A DNA stretch of 11,770 nt, taken from assembly GCA_904420265.1 (NCBI GenBank), contig CAJFUU010000154.1, positions 1 through 11,770 of the forward strand. The letters run 5' to 3'. The notes under the pieces were generated by a model, which was given only the letters and a program-made list of their open reading frames with translations, was not told the DNA's origin and did not search any database. How positions within the stretch are numbered: position 1 is the stretch's first letter; the number at the start of each line of letters is the position of its first letter. Origin of the DNA: an uncultured Clostridia bacterium. GTDB lineage: Bacteria > Bacillota > Clostridia > Christensenellales > Aristaeellaceae. Below are positions 1-7,702 of this stretch, one piece after another. Position numbers and translations under genes: made by a program.

Positions 1-114
1 TCCATTTTCAAAACGCGCGCAGTATGGTTCGCTGTATAGGCGTTGGGAACAGTGCCGCGGCAAGGATGCGCCTTTGTCGCTGGGGCGAAGCGCTGCACCG
101 CGCGGCGAGGCCTG

Positions 115-1014
115 CTATGCGGGCGCGCCGGCGCGCGGCGGCAGGCCGGGAATGCGCACGCGCAACGCCGCGGGCAAAAGTTGAAAGGCGGCTTCGTCGC
201 AATCGAACAATTCTCCGTCCAGATTGACAGTCATGCCCGGGCAGACGATGCGCAGACGCTTGCAGCGCCTGTGCACGACAAAGGGCGTTTTCGCGTACCA
301 ACCAGGCACGTAAATGGTCATCAGGACGGCGATCAACCAGCGGGGGACAGGGCGCGTAACAACCACGTCGAACAGGCCGTCGTTGACCTGCGCAGTGGGC
401 ACGCAGCACATGCCGCCCCCTATGTAACGGCCGTTGCCAATGGAGATGATGGTAAATTTCTGCGGCGTCAATTCCGCATCGTCAAAGGCAATGCGCGCTT
501 CCAGGGGGCGAAAGTGGCGGATGGCGTCGCGCACGCCGCGCAGATAGACGCCCAGCCCCTTGTAGCGCTGCTTGTATTTTTCCGCCTGGCGCAATACTTC
601 CACGTCAAAACCAGTACCGGAAACGTTGAGAAAATACATCTCGTTCATGCGCCCAAGGTCGATGCGTGAAAGCGGAGTGTGCAATTGCAAGCGCAGGGCT
701 TCGACGGGGTCCTTCGGCAGATGGACGGCCTTGATAAAGTCGTTGCCCGTGCCGCAGCAGGCAAACAGCAGCGCAAGTTCGCTGCCCGCCATGCCGTTGA
801 TAATTTCAAAAAGCGAACCGTCGCCGCCGACGGCGACAATGCCCTCCATACCGCTTTCGACGGCCTGCCGGGCAAGCGCGCGCATTTCGCCTTTGCGCGC
901 CGCTTCAAACAGTTGATAGGGTACATTTTCTTCGCGCAGAAGCGCCTCCACGCGTGGAAGTTCCCGTTTGCCGCGTCCATTCCCCGATATAGGATTGACG
1001 ATCAGCGCATACAT
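115..1014 (-). CDS. Diacylglycerol/lipid kinase family protein (YegS/DgkB/BmrU type)
   Basis: Predicted lipid kinase of 299 aa that phosphorylates diacylglycerol or a related lipid at the cytoplasmic membrane. The N-terminal catalytic half begins MYALIVNPISGNGRGKR. It carries the nucleotide-binding GGDGS at about residues 63-67 and CGTGNDF at about 87-93, all hallmarks of the DAGK catalytic family. The C-terminal half has NDGLFDVVV and a DGE motif near residue 256, as in YegS and DgkB. Length is normal for the family. I chose ATG at 1014 because GGGTGA lies five bases upstream; a GTG at 1023 would add three residues. The gene follows gerAC on the same strand and has its own promoter. DgkB-type enzymes recycle diacylglycerol made during lipoteichoic acid synthesis, but the true substrate cannot be read from sequence. 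No terminator is visible in bases 1-114. Confidence 0.93.
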   Translation of the reverse strand: MYALIVNPISGNGRGKRELPRVEALLREENVPYQLFEAARKGEMRALARQAVESGMEGIVAVGGDGSLFEIINGMAGSELALLFACCGTGNDFIKAVHLPKDPVEALRLQLHTPLSRIDLGRMNEMYFLNVSGTGFDVEVLRQAEKYKQRYKGLGVYLRGVRDAIRHFRPLEARIAFDDAELTPQKFTIISIGNGRYIGGGMCCVPTAQVNDGLFDVVVTRPVPRWLIAVLMTIYVPGWYAKTPFVVHRRCKRLRIVCPGMTVNLDGELFDCDEAAFQLLPAALRVRIPGLPPRAGAPA

Positions 1015-1053
1015 CGCAGTCACCCGTTCGCTTTTGTGTTGCTACCATCAAAC

Positions 1054-1083
1054 ATTGTAGCGTACGCAAACGCCGCCTGTCAA
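1054..1083 (-). promoter_or_regulatory. Sigma-A type promoter for the lipid kinase gene
   Basis: On the minus strand a perfect -35 TTGACA (1083-1078) is followed after 18 bases by TACAAT (1059-1054). Transcription would start near 1047, giving a leader of about 33 bases before the ATG at 1014. The -35 box contains the TGA stop of gerAC (1082-1080), so the promoter overlaps the end of the germination operon. This suggests vegetative expression of the kinase independent of the sporulation-timed operon upstream. Confidence 0.6.
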
Positions 1084-2222
1084 GCGTCTGTCACTGTAAT
1101 ATTTATATCGACGTCGAACGTCGCCTGCGCAAAATGCGCCTTCCAGTCGTAACGCTGCCACTGCGCCAGAGAGACAAAGTCCTGCGCCCTGCGCTCGGCA
1201 AATCCAAACGGTTCCACGCCCATTTGCTGGCAGCGGCGCAACAGCGCGAGCAGGTCGTTGCGCAACGTCTCCCGCAAGGTATCGACCGATGGCGTTTTCA
1301 GGTCGGCAATTACGTTGAAGCACAGCGTAAAGGCGATGCGCGTCAGACCGTTTTCGTCCTCGTCAATGCGCATGTCCCGCACGCCCTGGGATTGCAGGCT
1401 CACAGGCATGCCTTCAAGGCTGTAGTTGAAAAAGATTGTCGCGCCGCGCACAGCGTTGACAAAGCACGTTTCCTGGCCGTCGAGAACACCAGCCATCCGG
1501 CCATCCTGGAACACGGCGGCGCCCACATATTCATTGTAATTTTCGGATTCGGCCGGAACCTGGTCGGGCGTCACGCCATCCAGGGCGTGTTCCGAGGAGG
1601 GTTCTTCCGGGCCGCTCTGCGTAGTGGCGCAGAGGATGGCTACCGGGTCGGAGAAGACGGATACCCCCTGATAGTAAAAATCGGCAAACTTGGTTCCGGT
1701 AATGTACCCGCGGGTATGGTGGTGCTCCAGCATGGCGATGATGCCGGAGGACACCCGCATGCCGATGACGGGCTTTTGCTCGCGCACAAATTCTGCCGCC
1801 TCGCCCTGGCATACGGCGAAATATGCCGACGAGCAGGGTTGCTCCAGCTTGGCCAGCGATTCGGCAAAGTTGTAAAACTTCTCATGGCGCGCAAGTTCTT
1901 CCGAAACCACCAGCAATTTGACTTGCGTCAGGGACAAATCGCGCGGCACCGTAATTTCAAGCCCCATCAACGCGTCCGTGAATGTCGCGCCCCGTGCGCT
2001 GGCGATCAGATAGTCGGAATTGCCGCTGCCGGTTTCCTCGTCTTCACCGCTGTTTTTTGCGCCGATCTTGGGGATTTGTACGGTTAATTCGATATTTTCT
2101 TCATCTGTCAGATCCGCGCCGAGAATGACCGCAAAGGCGATGCCTTCCACCTGGCGCGCGCTTGTACAGCCGGAAAGACAGGCGGTGGCAAGCAAAACAG
2201 CCGCTATTTTGACGGCGCGCAC
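1080..2222 (-). CDS. gerAC: Ger(x)C family spore germination lipoprotein (GerAC-like)
   Basis: Third subunit of a GerA-type germinant receptor, 380 aa, lipid-anchored at the outer face of the spore inner membrane. A signal peptide ends in the lipobox LSGC, with the lipidated Cys at residue 19, followed by TSARQVEGIAFAVILGAD, which resembles the start of mature GerC proteins. The C-terminal part, after about residue 210, has the layout of the Ger(x)C domain, including a GAAVF strand followed by GRMAGVLDG. The frame stays open upstream to 2474, but that part reads like an antisense shadow. The GTG at 2222 has GGGAGG about eight bases upstream and gives a proper signal peptide, so I use it. The gene overlaps gerAB by 19 bases, indicating translational coupling. 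Symbol is generic; the gerK or gerB naming would fit equally. Confidence 0.9.
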   Translation of the reverse strand: MRAVKIAAVLLATACLSGCTSARQVEGIAFAVILGADLTDEENIELTVQIPKIGAKNSGEDEETGSGNSDYLIASARGATFTDALMGLEITVPRDLSLTQVKLLVVSEELARHEKFYNFAESLAKLEQPCSSAYFAVCQGEAAEFVREQKPVIGMRVSSGIIAMLEHHHTRGYITGTKFADFYYQGVSVFSDPVAILCATTQSGPEEPSSEHALDGVTPDQVPAESENYNEYVGAAVFQDGRMAGVLDGQETCFVNAVRGATIFFNYSLEGMPVSLQSQGVRDMRIDEDENGLTRIAFTLCFNVIADLKTPSVDTLRETLRNDLLALLRRCQQMGVEPFGFAERRAQDFVSLAQWQRYDWKAHFAQATFDVDINITVTDA

Positions 2223-3280
2223 GGCTTTTTCCCTCCCTTCCAAACCGGGGGTAGCATCAGTGCCGCTAGCGGCGCCGCCACGGCGATAAACAGCCATTTG
2301 GAGACGGATACGGCCATATTCTGCTCTGCCAGGGCCAGCATGGCTACCGCAAAGGTCAATCCTCCCGCAAGCAGGATTGCCAGGCGGCCGTCGAGGCGGG
2401 GAAAGGCGGTTTGCATCAGCTTTCCGGCCAGGAACAACCCTGTCGTTACGCCAAAAATCAAACCGTTGTACCACAAAAGGATCAGCGGAAGCTGCGAAAC
2501 CAGCGACGCCCGGCCGTTGGAAAGCAATTTGTCAAGCTGAAAGGTGCGCGTCAGGTCTGCGCGCACGCTCGGCGGGGCCATGGTTGCCAACAGCGCCAGC
2601 AACAGCGCGCATATGCCGCCCGTAACCAGCATGGGGAGCAGCACGGGAGAGCGCGGGGCAGGGGGTTCATCGCGCTGAGCGCACAGCCAGATCAGCGCAA
2701 ACAGGGAAAGCCAGCCTGCGCCGCCGACCGCCCCCGTGGCCAGCGTTTCCGGGCCCGGCCCGAGGAGGGGCGTGAGCCATTCAAAGCGATAGCTCTTCAT
2801 TTGAATGAGTATGGCGATCAGCAGCAACACGGGCGCAAACTTCAACCATACGCGCGCCGCGCCGCCCACGGCCTGGCCGTTGAAGCAGGCCGCAAGCATC
2901 CCGGCAATGAGCAGCGGAAGCAGCAGCGATACGGCGGAGGACTCTGAAAGCGCCACATGGCGCACGGTGTTGCTCAAAACGCGCGCGGTTACCGCCGCTT
3001 CGTAGATGCAGATCAGGCTGAAAAACACGCAGACGCCGCGCGTCAGGACGGGCCCGGAATGCGCCTCCAGCGCTTCCAAAACGCTGCCTTCATCACAGGC
3101 GCGCGCGAAGCGATCGGCAACCAGACCCAGCGGCACGCATAGAAGCATGCCGCCCAGGGCGCTGATCCAGCTTGCGTTGTATAACCACGGCATATCCAGA
3201 AACAGCCCCATCAGCAGGCGCGAACTTACCGCAACCACGGCCAGCGGCCGCGCGGCGGAGAGGGGCAGCGTCAGCTTCAT
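2204..3280 (-). CDS. gerAB: GerAB/ArcD/ProY-type germinant receptor membrane subunit
   Basis: Integral membrane subunit of the germinant receptor, 358 aa, of the APC transporter-like family, believed from other systems to bind the nutrient germinant. It is almost wholly hydrophobic, with about ten likely transmembrane helices from residue 12 to about 344 and a short basic tail ending KKPCAPSK. Residues 20-50, SSRLLMGLFLDMPWLYNASW and on, match the position of the first two helices of the family. Length is close to the usual 360-370 aa. ATG at 3280 has a perfect AGGAGG (3293-3288) seven bases upstream, and it shares ATGA with the gerAA stop. The open frame extends further upstream, but only as shadow of gerAA. 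Assignment rests partly on operon position between GerAA and GerAC, because GerAB proteins diverge fast. Confidence 0.88.
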   Translation of the reverse strand: MKLTLPLSAARPLAVVAVSSRLLMGLFLDMPWLYNASWISALGGMLLCVPLGLVADRFARACDEGSVLEALEAHSGPVLTRGVCVFFSLICIYEAAVTARVLSNTVRHVALSESSAVSLLLPLLIAGMLAACFNGQAVGGAARVWLKFAPVLLLIAILIQMKSYRFEWLTPLLGPGPETLATGAVGGAGWLSLFALIWLCAQRDEPPAPRSPVLLPMLVTGGICALLLALLATMAPPSVRADLTRTFQLDKLLSNGRASLVSQLPLILLWYNGLIFGVTTGLFLAGKLMQTAFPRLDGRLAILLAGGLTFAVAMLALAEQNMAVSVSKWLFIAVAAPLAALMLPPVWKGGKKPCAPSK

Positions 3281-4782
3281 TTTCCGTCCTCCTTTCGCAT
3301 CCAGCTGTCGCGTTTGGCCAGGAACAGAAGCCTTTTTTGCATCCATACAGGCAGGCGCAGCAATATATCCGGATTGTGCGGCCGGACGGGGGCGACCGGA
3401 GCCATAAACGGCACGTCCAGCGAGCGCAGCGAGCAGAGATGGCACAAAAGCAGAAACAGTGCAAGAATCATCCCATACAGCCCCAGCGCCGCACATACCA
3501 ATATGATGGCAATGCGCAAAATGGTCATGCCCACCGTAAATCCGTATCCTGGCAGGGCAAAATTGCCCAGACCGGTCAGCGCCACGACGATAATGACGAT
3601 GGGGCTGATAATCGACGCAGATACCGCCGCCTGGCCGAGAATCAAGCCGCCGACGATGCCGATTACCGCACCCATTTGCGAGGGAATGCGCGTGCTTGCC
3701 TCGTTGATGAGGTAAAAGGAAAACTCCATCAACAACACCTCCGTCAGCGCCGAAAATGGCACCTGCGCGCGCGTTTCTGCAATGGATGTCAAAAGCGCCA
3801 TGGGAATCAGGTGAGGATGGTACAGCGTCAGCGCCACATACGCGCCGGGCAGAAGCAGCGAAAAGAGCGCGCCCAGCATGCGAATCAGGCGCAAAAAACT
3901 TCCGTACTGCCAACGCATAAACGTATCGTCCGAGGCGTGCAGCAGGTGAAACAGCGTCACCGGCGCCACCAGGGCGTAGGGCGAACCATCCGCCAGCACG
4001 AGAATTTGTCCGTCCAGCACGCAGGAGGCGGCGCGGTCCGGCCGCTCGGTGAGCAGCATTTGCGGCACCAGGGCCCAGGGACGGTCCTCAATGAGTTGTT
4101 CAAGCTGTCCCAAACCCTGCACAACCGCCGCCGTAATGCCTTTGACGCGCCGGCGCATTTCCGCCAGCGTATCTTCGCGGGCGACGCCCTTCATGTATAA
4201 GATGGCTACCCGCAACGGCACGCGCGTGCCCACCGTGGTCATTTCCGTAACCAGCGAAGGCGATTGCACATAGCGGCGCATGAGCGTAAGGTTTGTGCGC
4301 AGGCTTTCCACAAAGCCTTCCTGCGAGCCGACAACAACGCTTTCACTGAAGGTGCGGTTGACGGGCCGCTTTTCAAAGCCGCGTGTCTCCATGAGCAGGG
4401 CGTCCGGGCAGCCGTCGATGAGCAGGGCAGTCATGCCGCCAAGAATTTGCTCCACCAGAGCGCTGAGGCGGTTTTCGAGGCGCGCCTGGGGAATGTCCAC
4501 AGCGCGATTGAGCAGGCGTTCAGCGCGCTTCTGCGGGGGCGTTTCGGCCCCCTCCGCATCGAAGGCGCGGCAGGCGCGCACGATAAAATCGGCAATCTTG
4601 TCGTCCCGGGCCATGCCTTCGGTGTAAATTACGCGCAGCGCAAAGCCGCCCGCCTCAAAGGGGCGAACGATAATATCTTCGTTTTCGGGCAAATTTAAAA
4701 TTGTGCGCAGCCGCTGCTCGTCGGTTTCAAGCTTTCCCGTGAGCGTGCAACGCAAAAGTTCCGCGTTGGGGATTTCCGCCAT
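3277..4782 (-). CDS. gerAA: GerA family spore germination protein (GerAA-like A subunit)
   Basis: First and most conserved subunit of a GerA-type nutrient receptor, 501 aa. Residues 1 to about 260 form the cytoplasmic domain, with the conserved stretch SPSLVTEMTTVGTRVPLRVA near 174 and TERPDRAA near 236. The membrane domain follows, with helices at roughly 283-300, 371-386, 394-410 and 420-447. It contains the family signatures EVLLMEFSFYLINEASTRIP (about 348-367) and GIVGGLILGQAAVSA (about 375-389). ATG at 4782 has GGGAGG seven bases upstream. The stop overlaps the gerAB start (ATGA). With gerAB and gerAC it forms an intact three-gene operon in the order seen in Bacillus subtilis gerA. A subunits are thought to form the oligomeric core or ion channel of the receptor. 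No broken frame was seen. Confidence 0.96.
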   Translation of the reverse strand: MAEIPNAELLRCTLTGKLETDEQRLRTILNLPENEDIIVRPFEAGGFALRVIYTEGMARDDKIADFIVRACRAFDAEGAETPPQKRAERLLNRAVDIPQARLENRLSALVEQILGGMTALLIDGCPDALLMETRGFEKRPVNRTFSESVVVGSQEGFVESLRTNLTLMRRYVQSPSLVTEMTTVGTRVPLRVAILYMKGVAREDTLAEMRRRVKGITAAVVQGLGQLEQLIEDRPWALVPQMLLTERPDRAASCVLDGQILVLADGSPYALVAPVTLFHLLHASDDTFMRWQYGSFLRLIRMLGALFSLLLPGAYVALTLYHPHLIPMALLTSIAETRAQVPFSALTEVLLMEFSFYLINEASTRIPSQMGAVIGIVGGLILGQAAVSASIISPIVIIVVALTGLGNFALPGYGFTVGMTILRIAIILVCAALGLYGMILALFLLLCHLCSLRSLDVPFMAPVAPVRPHNPDILLRLPVWMQKRLLFLAKRDSWMRKEDGK

Positions 4783-4812
4783 ATTTCCGCCTCCCGCCGT
4801 ATGCCTGTTTTT

Positions 4813-4819
4813 CAGTATG
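4813..4819 (-). promoter_or_regulatory. Possible sigma-G-like -10 element ahead of gerAA
   Basis: On the minus strand CATACTG sits about 30 bases before the gerAA ATG. It matches six of seven positions of CATACTA, the -10 of forespore sigma-G promoters in B. subtilis, which drive gerA operons there. I find no convincing TGAATA-like -35 at 17-18 bases, where the upstream terminator's T-run lies instead. Position and gene function fit; sequence support is partial. Confidence 0.3.
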
Positions 4820-4832
4820 GCGGTTTTCGGGC

Positions 4833-4862
4833 AAAAAAATGTGGCCGTCCAGGCGGACGGCC
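4833..4862 (-). terminator. Intrinsic terminator of the phosphoesterase-fold gene
   Basis: Minus-strand reading gives GGCCGTCC, loop GCCT, GGACGGCC, a perfect 8-bp GC-rich stem with a four-base loop, then AC and a run of seven T. It starts nine bases past the stop of the gene ending at 4871 and separates it from the gerA operon, so the operon needs its own promoter. Confidence 0.9.
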
Positions 4863-4870
4863 GTTTGAAG

Positions 4871-6205
4871 TTATTGCGTAAGCATGTTCTGCGGCAGCGT
4901 TGCCGTCAGTTCAATGATGGAGATTTGCGGACGGTTCAAAAAGCGGAAAGCCATCAGCGGAGCGCTGCCTGAGGTAGACAGGCCGGCGGATATGTATACC
5001 TGCGTGCCGCTGACGCTTGAAAGGCCCTGCACGTCCTCCTGCGCCGGGAACCATCCATGGCGGTCGGCCGTGGAAGAGGGAATATAGAACGCGCCCAGCA
5101 ACGGCAGACGCCAGACGCCTCCGCAGTAATGCCCCGCCAACACCAGGGAAGGCTGGGTCAGGAAACTTTCGCCGGCAGAATGCGAGGCGGAAGCGGCCAA
5201 GTAGTCTGCCGACGGCGCTTCATGCGCCAGGGAGATGTGCACGTCTGTAGCCGTCATGCTGTTGACGGCGCTGAGCAGCCTCTGAGCGCGCTGATAGCGG
5301 TAGGTCGTCGCCGGCAACGTGTCGTGATCCGTCGCAAGGCCAAGCACGGTGCCTTCCTGCTCCTGCGTCATCTGGTCCTCGCAGGTATTTACCAGTTCGG
5401 AGGCGTTCAGGTTCAGCATATCCGCTGGAGAAATCCAGATGCTGCTGTTGCCAACGTTCAGCTCCACCGGGGCGTCCACATAAATCGCGCCGCGCTCAAT
5501 GGCGCCGAGAACCCAGTCCGCCAGCACCATTTCTTCAACGGTGCCGGTAATATCGCGCGTGGTATCCAGCACCGGGTCCGGGTCGGAATCTCCGGCGATG
5601 AAGTAAACGGGTTTGCTGGAAGGCAAGCCTTCAAGCAATTCATAAAACGGCTCGGGATCGCTGCCGGCGCCCACCATATCTCCGGTGATGAACACCGCGT
5701 CATAGTCCAGCGTGCCGATTTCGCGCAATATGGTCGCCTGCGCGTCGCCAAAGCGCCTGCCTGCGAGGTCAGAAAGGTGCAAAATGCGGTAGCCCTCCAA
5801 ATCCTGCGGAAGGCCGACCAGCGTTACTTCCTGTTCGTCCACCGTAAGGCTGCCGCCCTGCACAAACACCATGATCACCAGCAGCAACGCGATCGCTATT
5901 AAAAACGCGGGCCAGAAGGAAATGTGGATTTCGCGCCCAAACAGCCGCAAACCGCCTGAACGCCGCGTGCGCTGCGGCGTACCGGCAAACAGAAATTCAA
6001 AAAACGAGCGCCGCTTTTTGCGCGCGCGCTTTTTTTTCTTTTTCGCGGCGGGCTTTTTCGTCGGCTTTTTGGTTTTGCTGGCGGAGGATTTGGCAGACCG
6101 TCTTCTGCGCACGGGCACGTCCTGCTCATCCCCATATTGGAACAGTTCGTCGTCCGCGCGGCCGCCTATGTCTGGAATCTCCGGTCGTTTTTCATCGTCG
6201 CGCAT
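4871..6205 (-). CDS. Membrane-anchored metallophosphoesterase-fold protein with degenerate metal sites
   Basis: 444-aa protein. Residues 1-30 are acidic. Residues 33-66 are a strongly basic Lys/Arg tract. One transmembrane helix follows at about 97-115, and then a calcineurin-like domain (about 122-440), probably outside the membrane. The domain follows the YkuE-type layout: HLSDLAGRRFG near 143, FITGDMV near 172, YFIAGDSD near 201, LAHEAP near 326, LAGHYCGGVWRLP near 356. Several expected metal ligands are changed: DxH is D146-L-A148, GDxxD is G175-D-M-V-G179, GNH is G205-D-S207, and GHxH is G358-H-Y-C361. Asp146, Asp176, His328 and His359 remain. It may be a pseudoenzyme or a variant enzyme. 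I chose ATG at 6205, preceded by AAAGGGG; an ATG at 6232 lies almost against the -10 box and has no ribosome binding site. Function unknown. Confidence 0.85.
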   Translation of the reverse strand: MRDDEKRPEIPDIGGRADDELFQYGDEQDVPVRRRRSAKSSASKTKKPTKKPAAKKKKKRARKKRRSFFEFLFAGTPQRTRRSGGLRLFGREIHISFWPAFLIAIALLLVIMVFVQGGSLTVDEQEVTLVGLPQDLEGYRILHLSDLAGRRFGDAQATILREIGTLDYDAVFITGDMVGAGSDPEPFYELLEGLPSSKPVYFIAGDSDPDPVLDTTRDITGTVEEMVLADWVLGAIERGAIYVDAPVELNVGNSSIWISPADMLNLNASELVNTCEDQMTQEQEGTVLGLATDHDTLPATTYRYQRAQRLLSAVNSMTATDVHISLAHEAPSADYLAASASHSAGESFLTQPSLVLAGHYCGGVWRLPLLGAFYIPSSTADRHGWFPAQEDVQGLSSVSGTQVYISAGLSTSGSAPLMAFRFLNRPQISIIELTATLPQNMLTQ

Positions 6206-6234
6206 GGAATTACCCCTTTTGCATGAATACATAT

Positions 6235-6263
6235 ATTATAAATCGAAATCGCGCATCTGGCAA
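6235..6263 (-). promoter_or_regulatory. Promoter of the phosphoesterase-fold gene (leftward)
   Basis: Minus strand: TTGCCA (6263-6258), exactly 17 bases, then a perfect TATAAT (6240-6235). Transcription would start near 6228, a leader of about 23 bases that holds the AAAGGGG site before ATG 6205. This start point also excludes the upstream ATG at 6232 from the mRNA. Confidence 0.75.
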
Positions 6264-6277
6264 GTCGCGCCGCGTTG

Positions 6278-6286
6278 TGATATAAT
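6278..6286 (+). promoter_or_regulatory. Extended -10 promoter of radA (rightward)
   Basis: TGATATAAT is a perfect extended -10 (TG, one base, TATAAT). Seventeen bases upstream lies TGGCAA (6258-6263), a poor -35 match, as is common for extended -10 promoters. That hexamer is the complement of the leftward promoter's -35 TTGCCA. Transcription would start near 6293, about 24 bases before the GTG start. Confidence 0.7.
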
Positions 6287-6316
6287 ACAACAAGCGAACA
6301 TACGGAGGACATTTTT

Positions 6317-7702
6317 GTGGCAAAAAGCAAAACGGTGTACGTCTGCTCGGAATGCGGTTATGAAACCGGGCGTTGGCTTGGCCGCTGTCCGGAATGCGGA
6401 AGTTGGAACACGCTCAACGAAGAAGAGCGCTTTGCTGAGAACAAAAGCCCGGAAAAAAAGATCAAGCGCGCTCCGGGCGCGGGCGCTCCCGCCCTGCGCA
6501 TTGACGAAATTCCCGACGACGCCGCGCAGCGCCGCCCTTGTGGGATCGGCGAACTGGACCGCGTGCTCGGCGGCGGGGTTGTGGACGGATCGGTGGTGCT
6601 TGTGGGCGGGGACCCAGGCGTGGGGAAGTCCACGCTGCTTACGCAGGTATGCGCCAACATGGCCATTGCGGGGGAGAAAGTGCTGTACGTATCCGGCGAA
6701 GAATCGGCGCGGCAGATCAAATTGCGCGCCAACCGCCTGGGCGCGGCCGGAACAGGCATGTACGTGCTTTCGGAAAACGATATGACCACCGTGGAAAAAC
6801 GCATGGACGAACTTTCCCCGCGCGTGATGGTGGTGGACTCTATTCAGACGATGTATTTGCCGGAAATCGCTTCCGCGCCAGGCAGCGTTTCACAGGTGCG
6901 CGAAAGCGCCTCGCAGCTTATTCGCCTGGCCAAGGCCTCCGGCTGTTGCGTATTCCTCGTCGGCCATGTTACCAAAGAGGGCTCGCTGGCCGGGCCGCGC
7001 GTATTGGAGCACATGGTGGACGCGGTCCTCTATTTCGAAGGCGACCGCCAGAACCACTACCGGCTTCTGCGGGCGGTGAAAAACCGCTTTGGATCGGTCA
7101 ACGAACTGGGCATGTTCGAAATGACGGGCGCGGGCATGCGCGAGGTTACCAACGCCAGCGAGGCCCTGCTTTCGCAGCGCGCGCACGATGCCAGCGGTTC
7201 GGTGGTCATGTGCGCCCTGGAGGGTACGCGGCCGCTTTTGACCGACGTGCAGGCATTGGTGGCGCGCGCGCCTTTCGGAACGCCCCGGCGCATGGCCAGC
7301 GGCGTGGATCAGGGCCGGCTGTCGTTGCTTTTGGCGGTACTGGAAAAGCGCGCCGGGCTGCGGCTGTTTGACCAGGACGTATACATCAATATTGCCGGCG
7401 GCATGACCCTGACCGAACCGGCGGCGGATTTGGCCCTGTGCGCGGCAGTGGTTTCCTCGCTGCGCGCAAAGCCCATAGACGGCGCGTTTGCGGTGATGGG
7501 GGAGGTTGGCCTGGCGGGCGAAGTGCGCGCCGTGCCGCAGGCCGAGCGCCGGCTCAACGAATGCCTGCGCCTGGGCTTTCAAAACGTCGTCCTTCCCAAG
7601 GGCAATTTGCGCGGCATACGCGTGCCGGAGGGCGTTCAGGTTCACCCCGCCGACACGGTGCTCGACGCCATTGCCGCTCTGGGGCTATTTGCCAGGCAAT
7701 AG
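6317..7702 (+). CDS. radA: DNA repair protein RadA (Sms)
   Basis: RecA-like branch-migration helicase of 461 aa that processes recombination intermediates. A zinc finger at the N-terminus has Cys at 10, 13, 24 and 27 (CSECGYETGRWLGRCPEC). The ATPase core has Walker A GGDPGVGKST (97-106), Walker B VMVVDS (160-165) and the RadA-specific KNRFG (255-259). The last 150 or so residues form the Lon-protease-like domain, which is structural in RadA. Length is typical. The start is GTG at 6317, with GGAGG (6304-6308) eight bases upstream. In many Firmicutes radA sits beside clpC, disA or a PIN-domain gene; here it stands alone behind its own promoter and is followed by a terminator-like hairpin. Identification is secure. 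Confidence 0.98.
   Translation: MAKSKTVYVCSECGYETGRWLGRCPECGSWNTLNEEERFAENKSPEKKIKRAPGAGAPALRIDEIPDDAAQRRPCGIGELDRVLGGGVVDGSVVLVGGDPGVGKSTLLTQVCANMAIAGEKVLYVSGEESARQIKLRANRLGAAGTGMYVLSENDMTTVEKRMDELSPRVMVVDSIQTMYLPEIASAPGSVSQVRESASQLIRLAKASGCCVFLVGHVTKEGSLAGPRVLEHMVDAVLYFEGDRQNHYRLLRAVKNRFGSVNELGMFEMTGAGMREVTNASEALLSQRAHDASGSVVMCALEGTRPLLTDVQALVARAPFGTPRRMASGVDQGRLSLLLAVLEKRAGLRLFDQDVYINIAGGMTLTEPAADLALCAAVVSSLRAKPIDGAFAVMGEVGLAGEVRAVPQAERRLNECLRLGFQNVVLPKGNLRGIRVPEGVQVHPADTVLDAIAALGLFARQ

Noticed and set aside
8..409. Minus-strand 133-codon frame at the left edge
   Set aside because: It overlaps the lipid kinase in another frame, is Arg- and Ala-rich, and carries no motif.
2223..2474. Upstream extension of gerAC to ATG 2474
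   Set aside because: The added 84 residues overlap gerAB, are Arg- and Gly-rich with no signal peptide, and would bury the lipoprotein signal. The GTG at 2222 has a good ribosome binding site.
3281..3913. Upstream extension of gerAB to 3913
   Set aside because: It lies in the gerAA coding region in another frame and looks like a shadow. ATG 3280 has a perfect AGGAGG and the family-typical N-terminus.
3172..4200. Long plus-strand open frame (342 codons) opposite gerAA and gerAB
   Set aside because: Very rich in Gln, Arg and His, no recognisable domain, and wholly antisense to well-recognised germination genes. It is a shadow caused by GC-rich third codon positions, as are the other long frames on the opposite strands.
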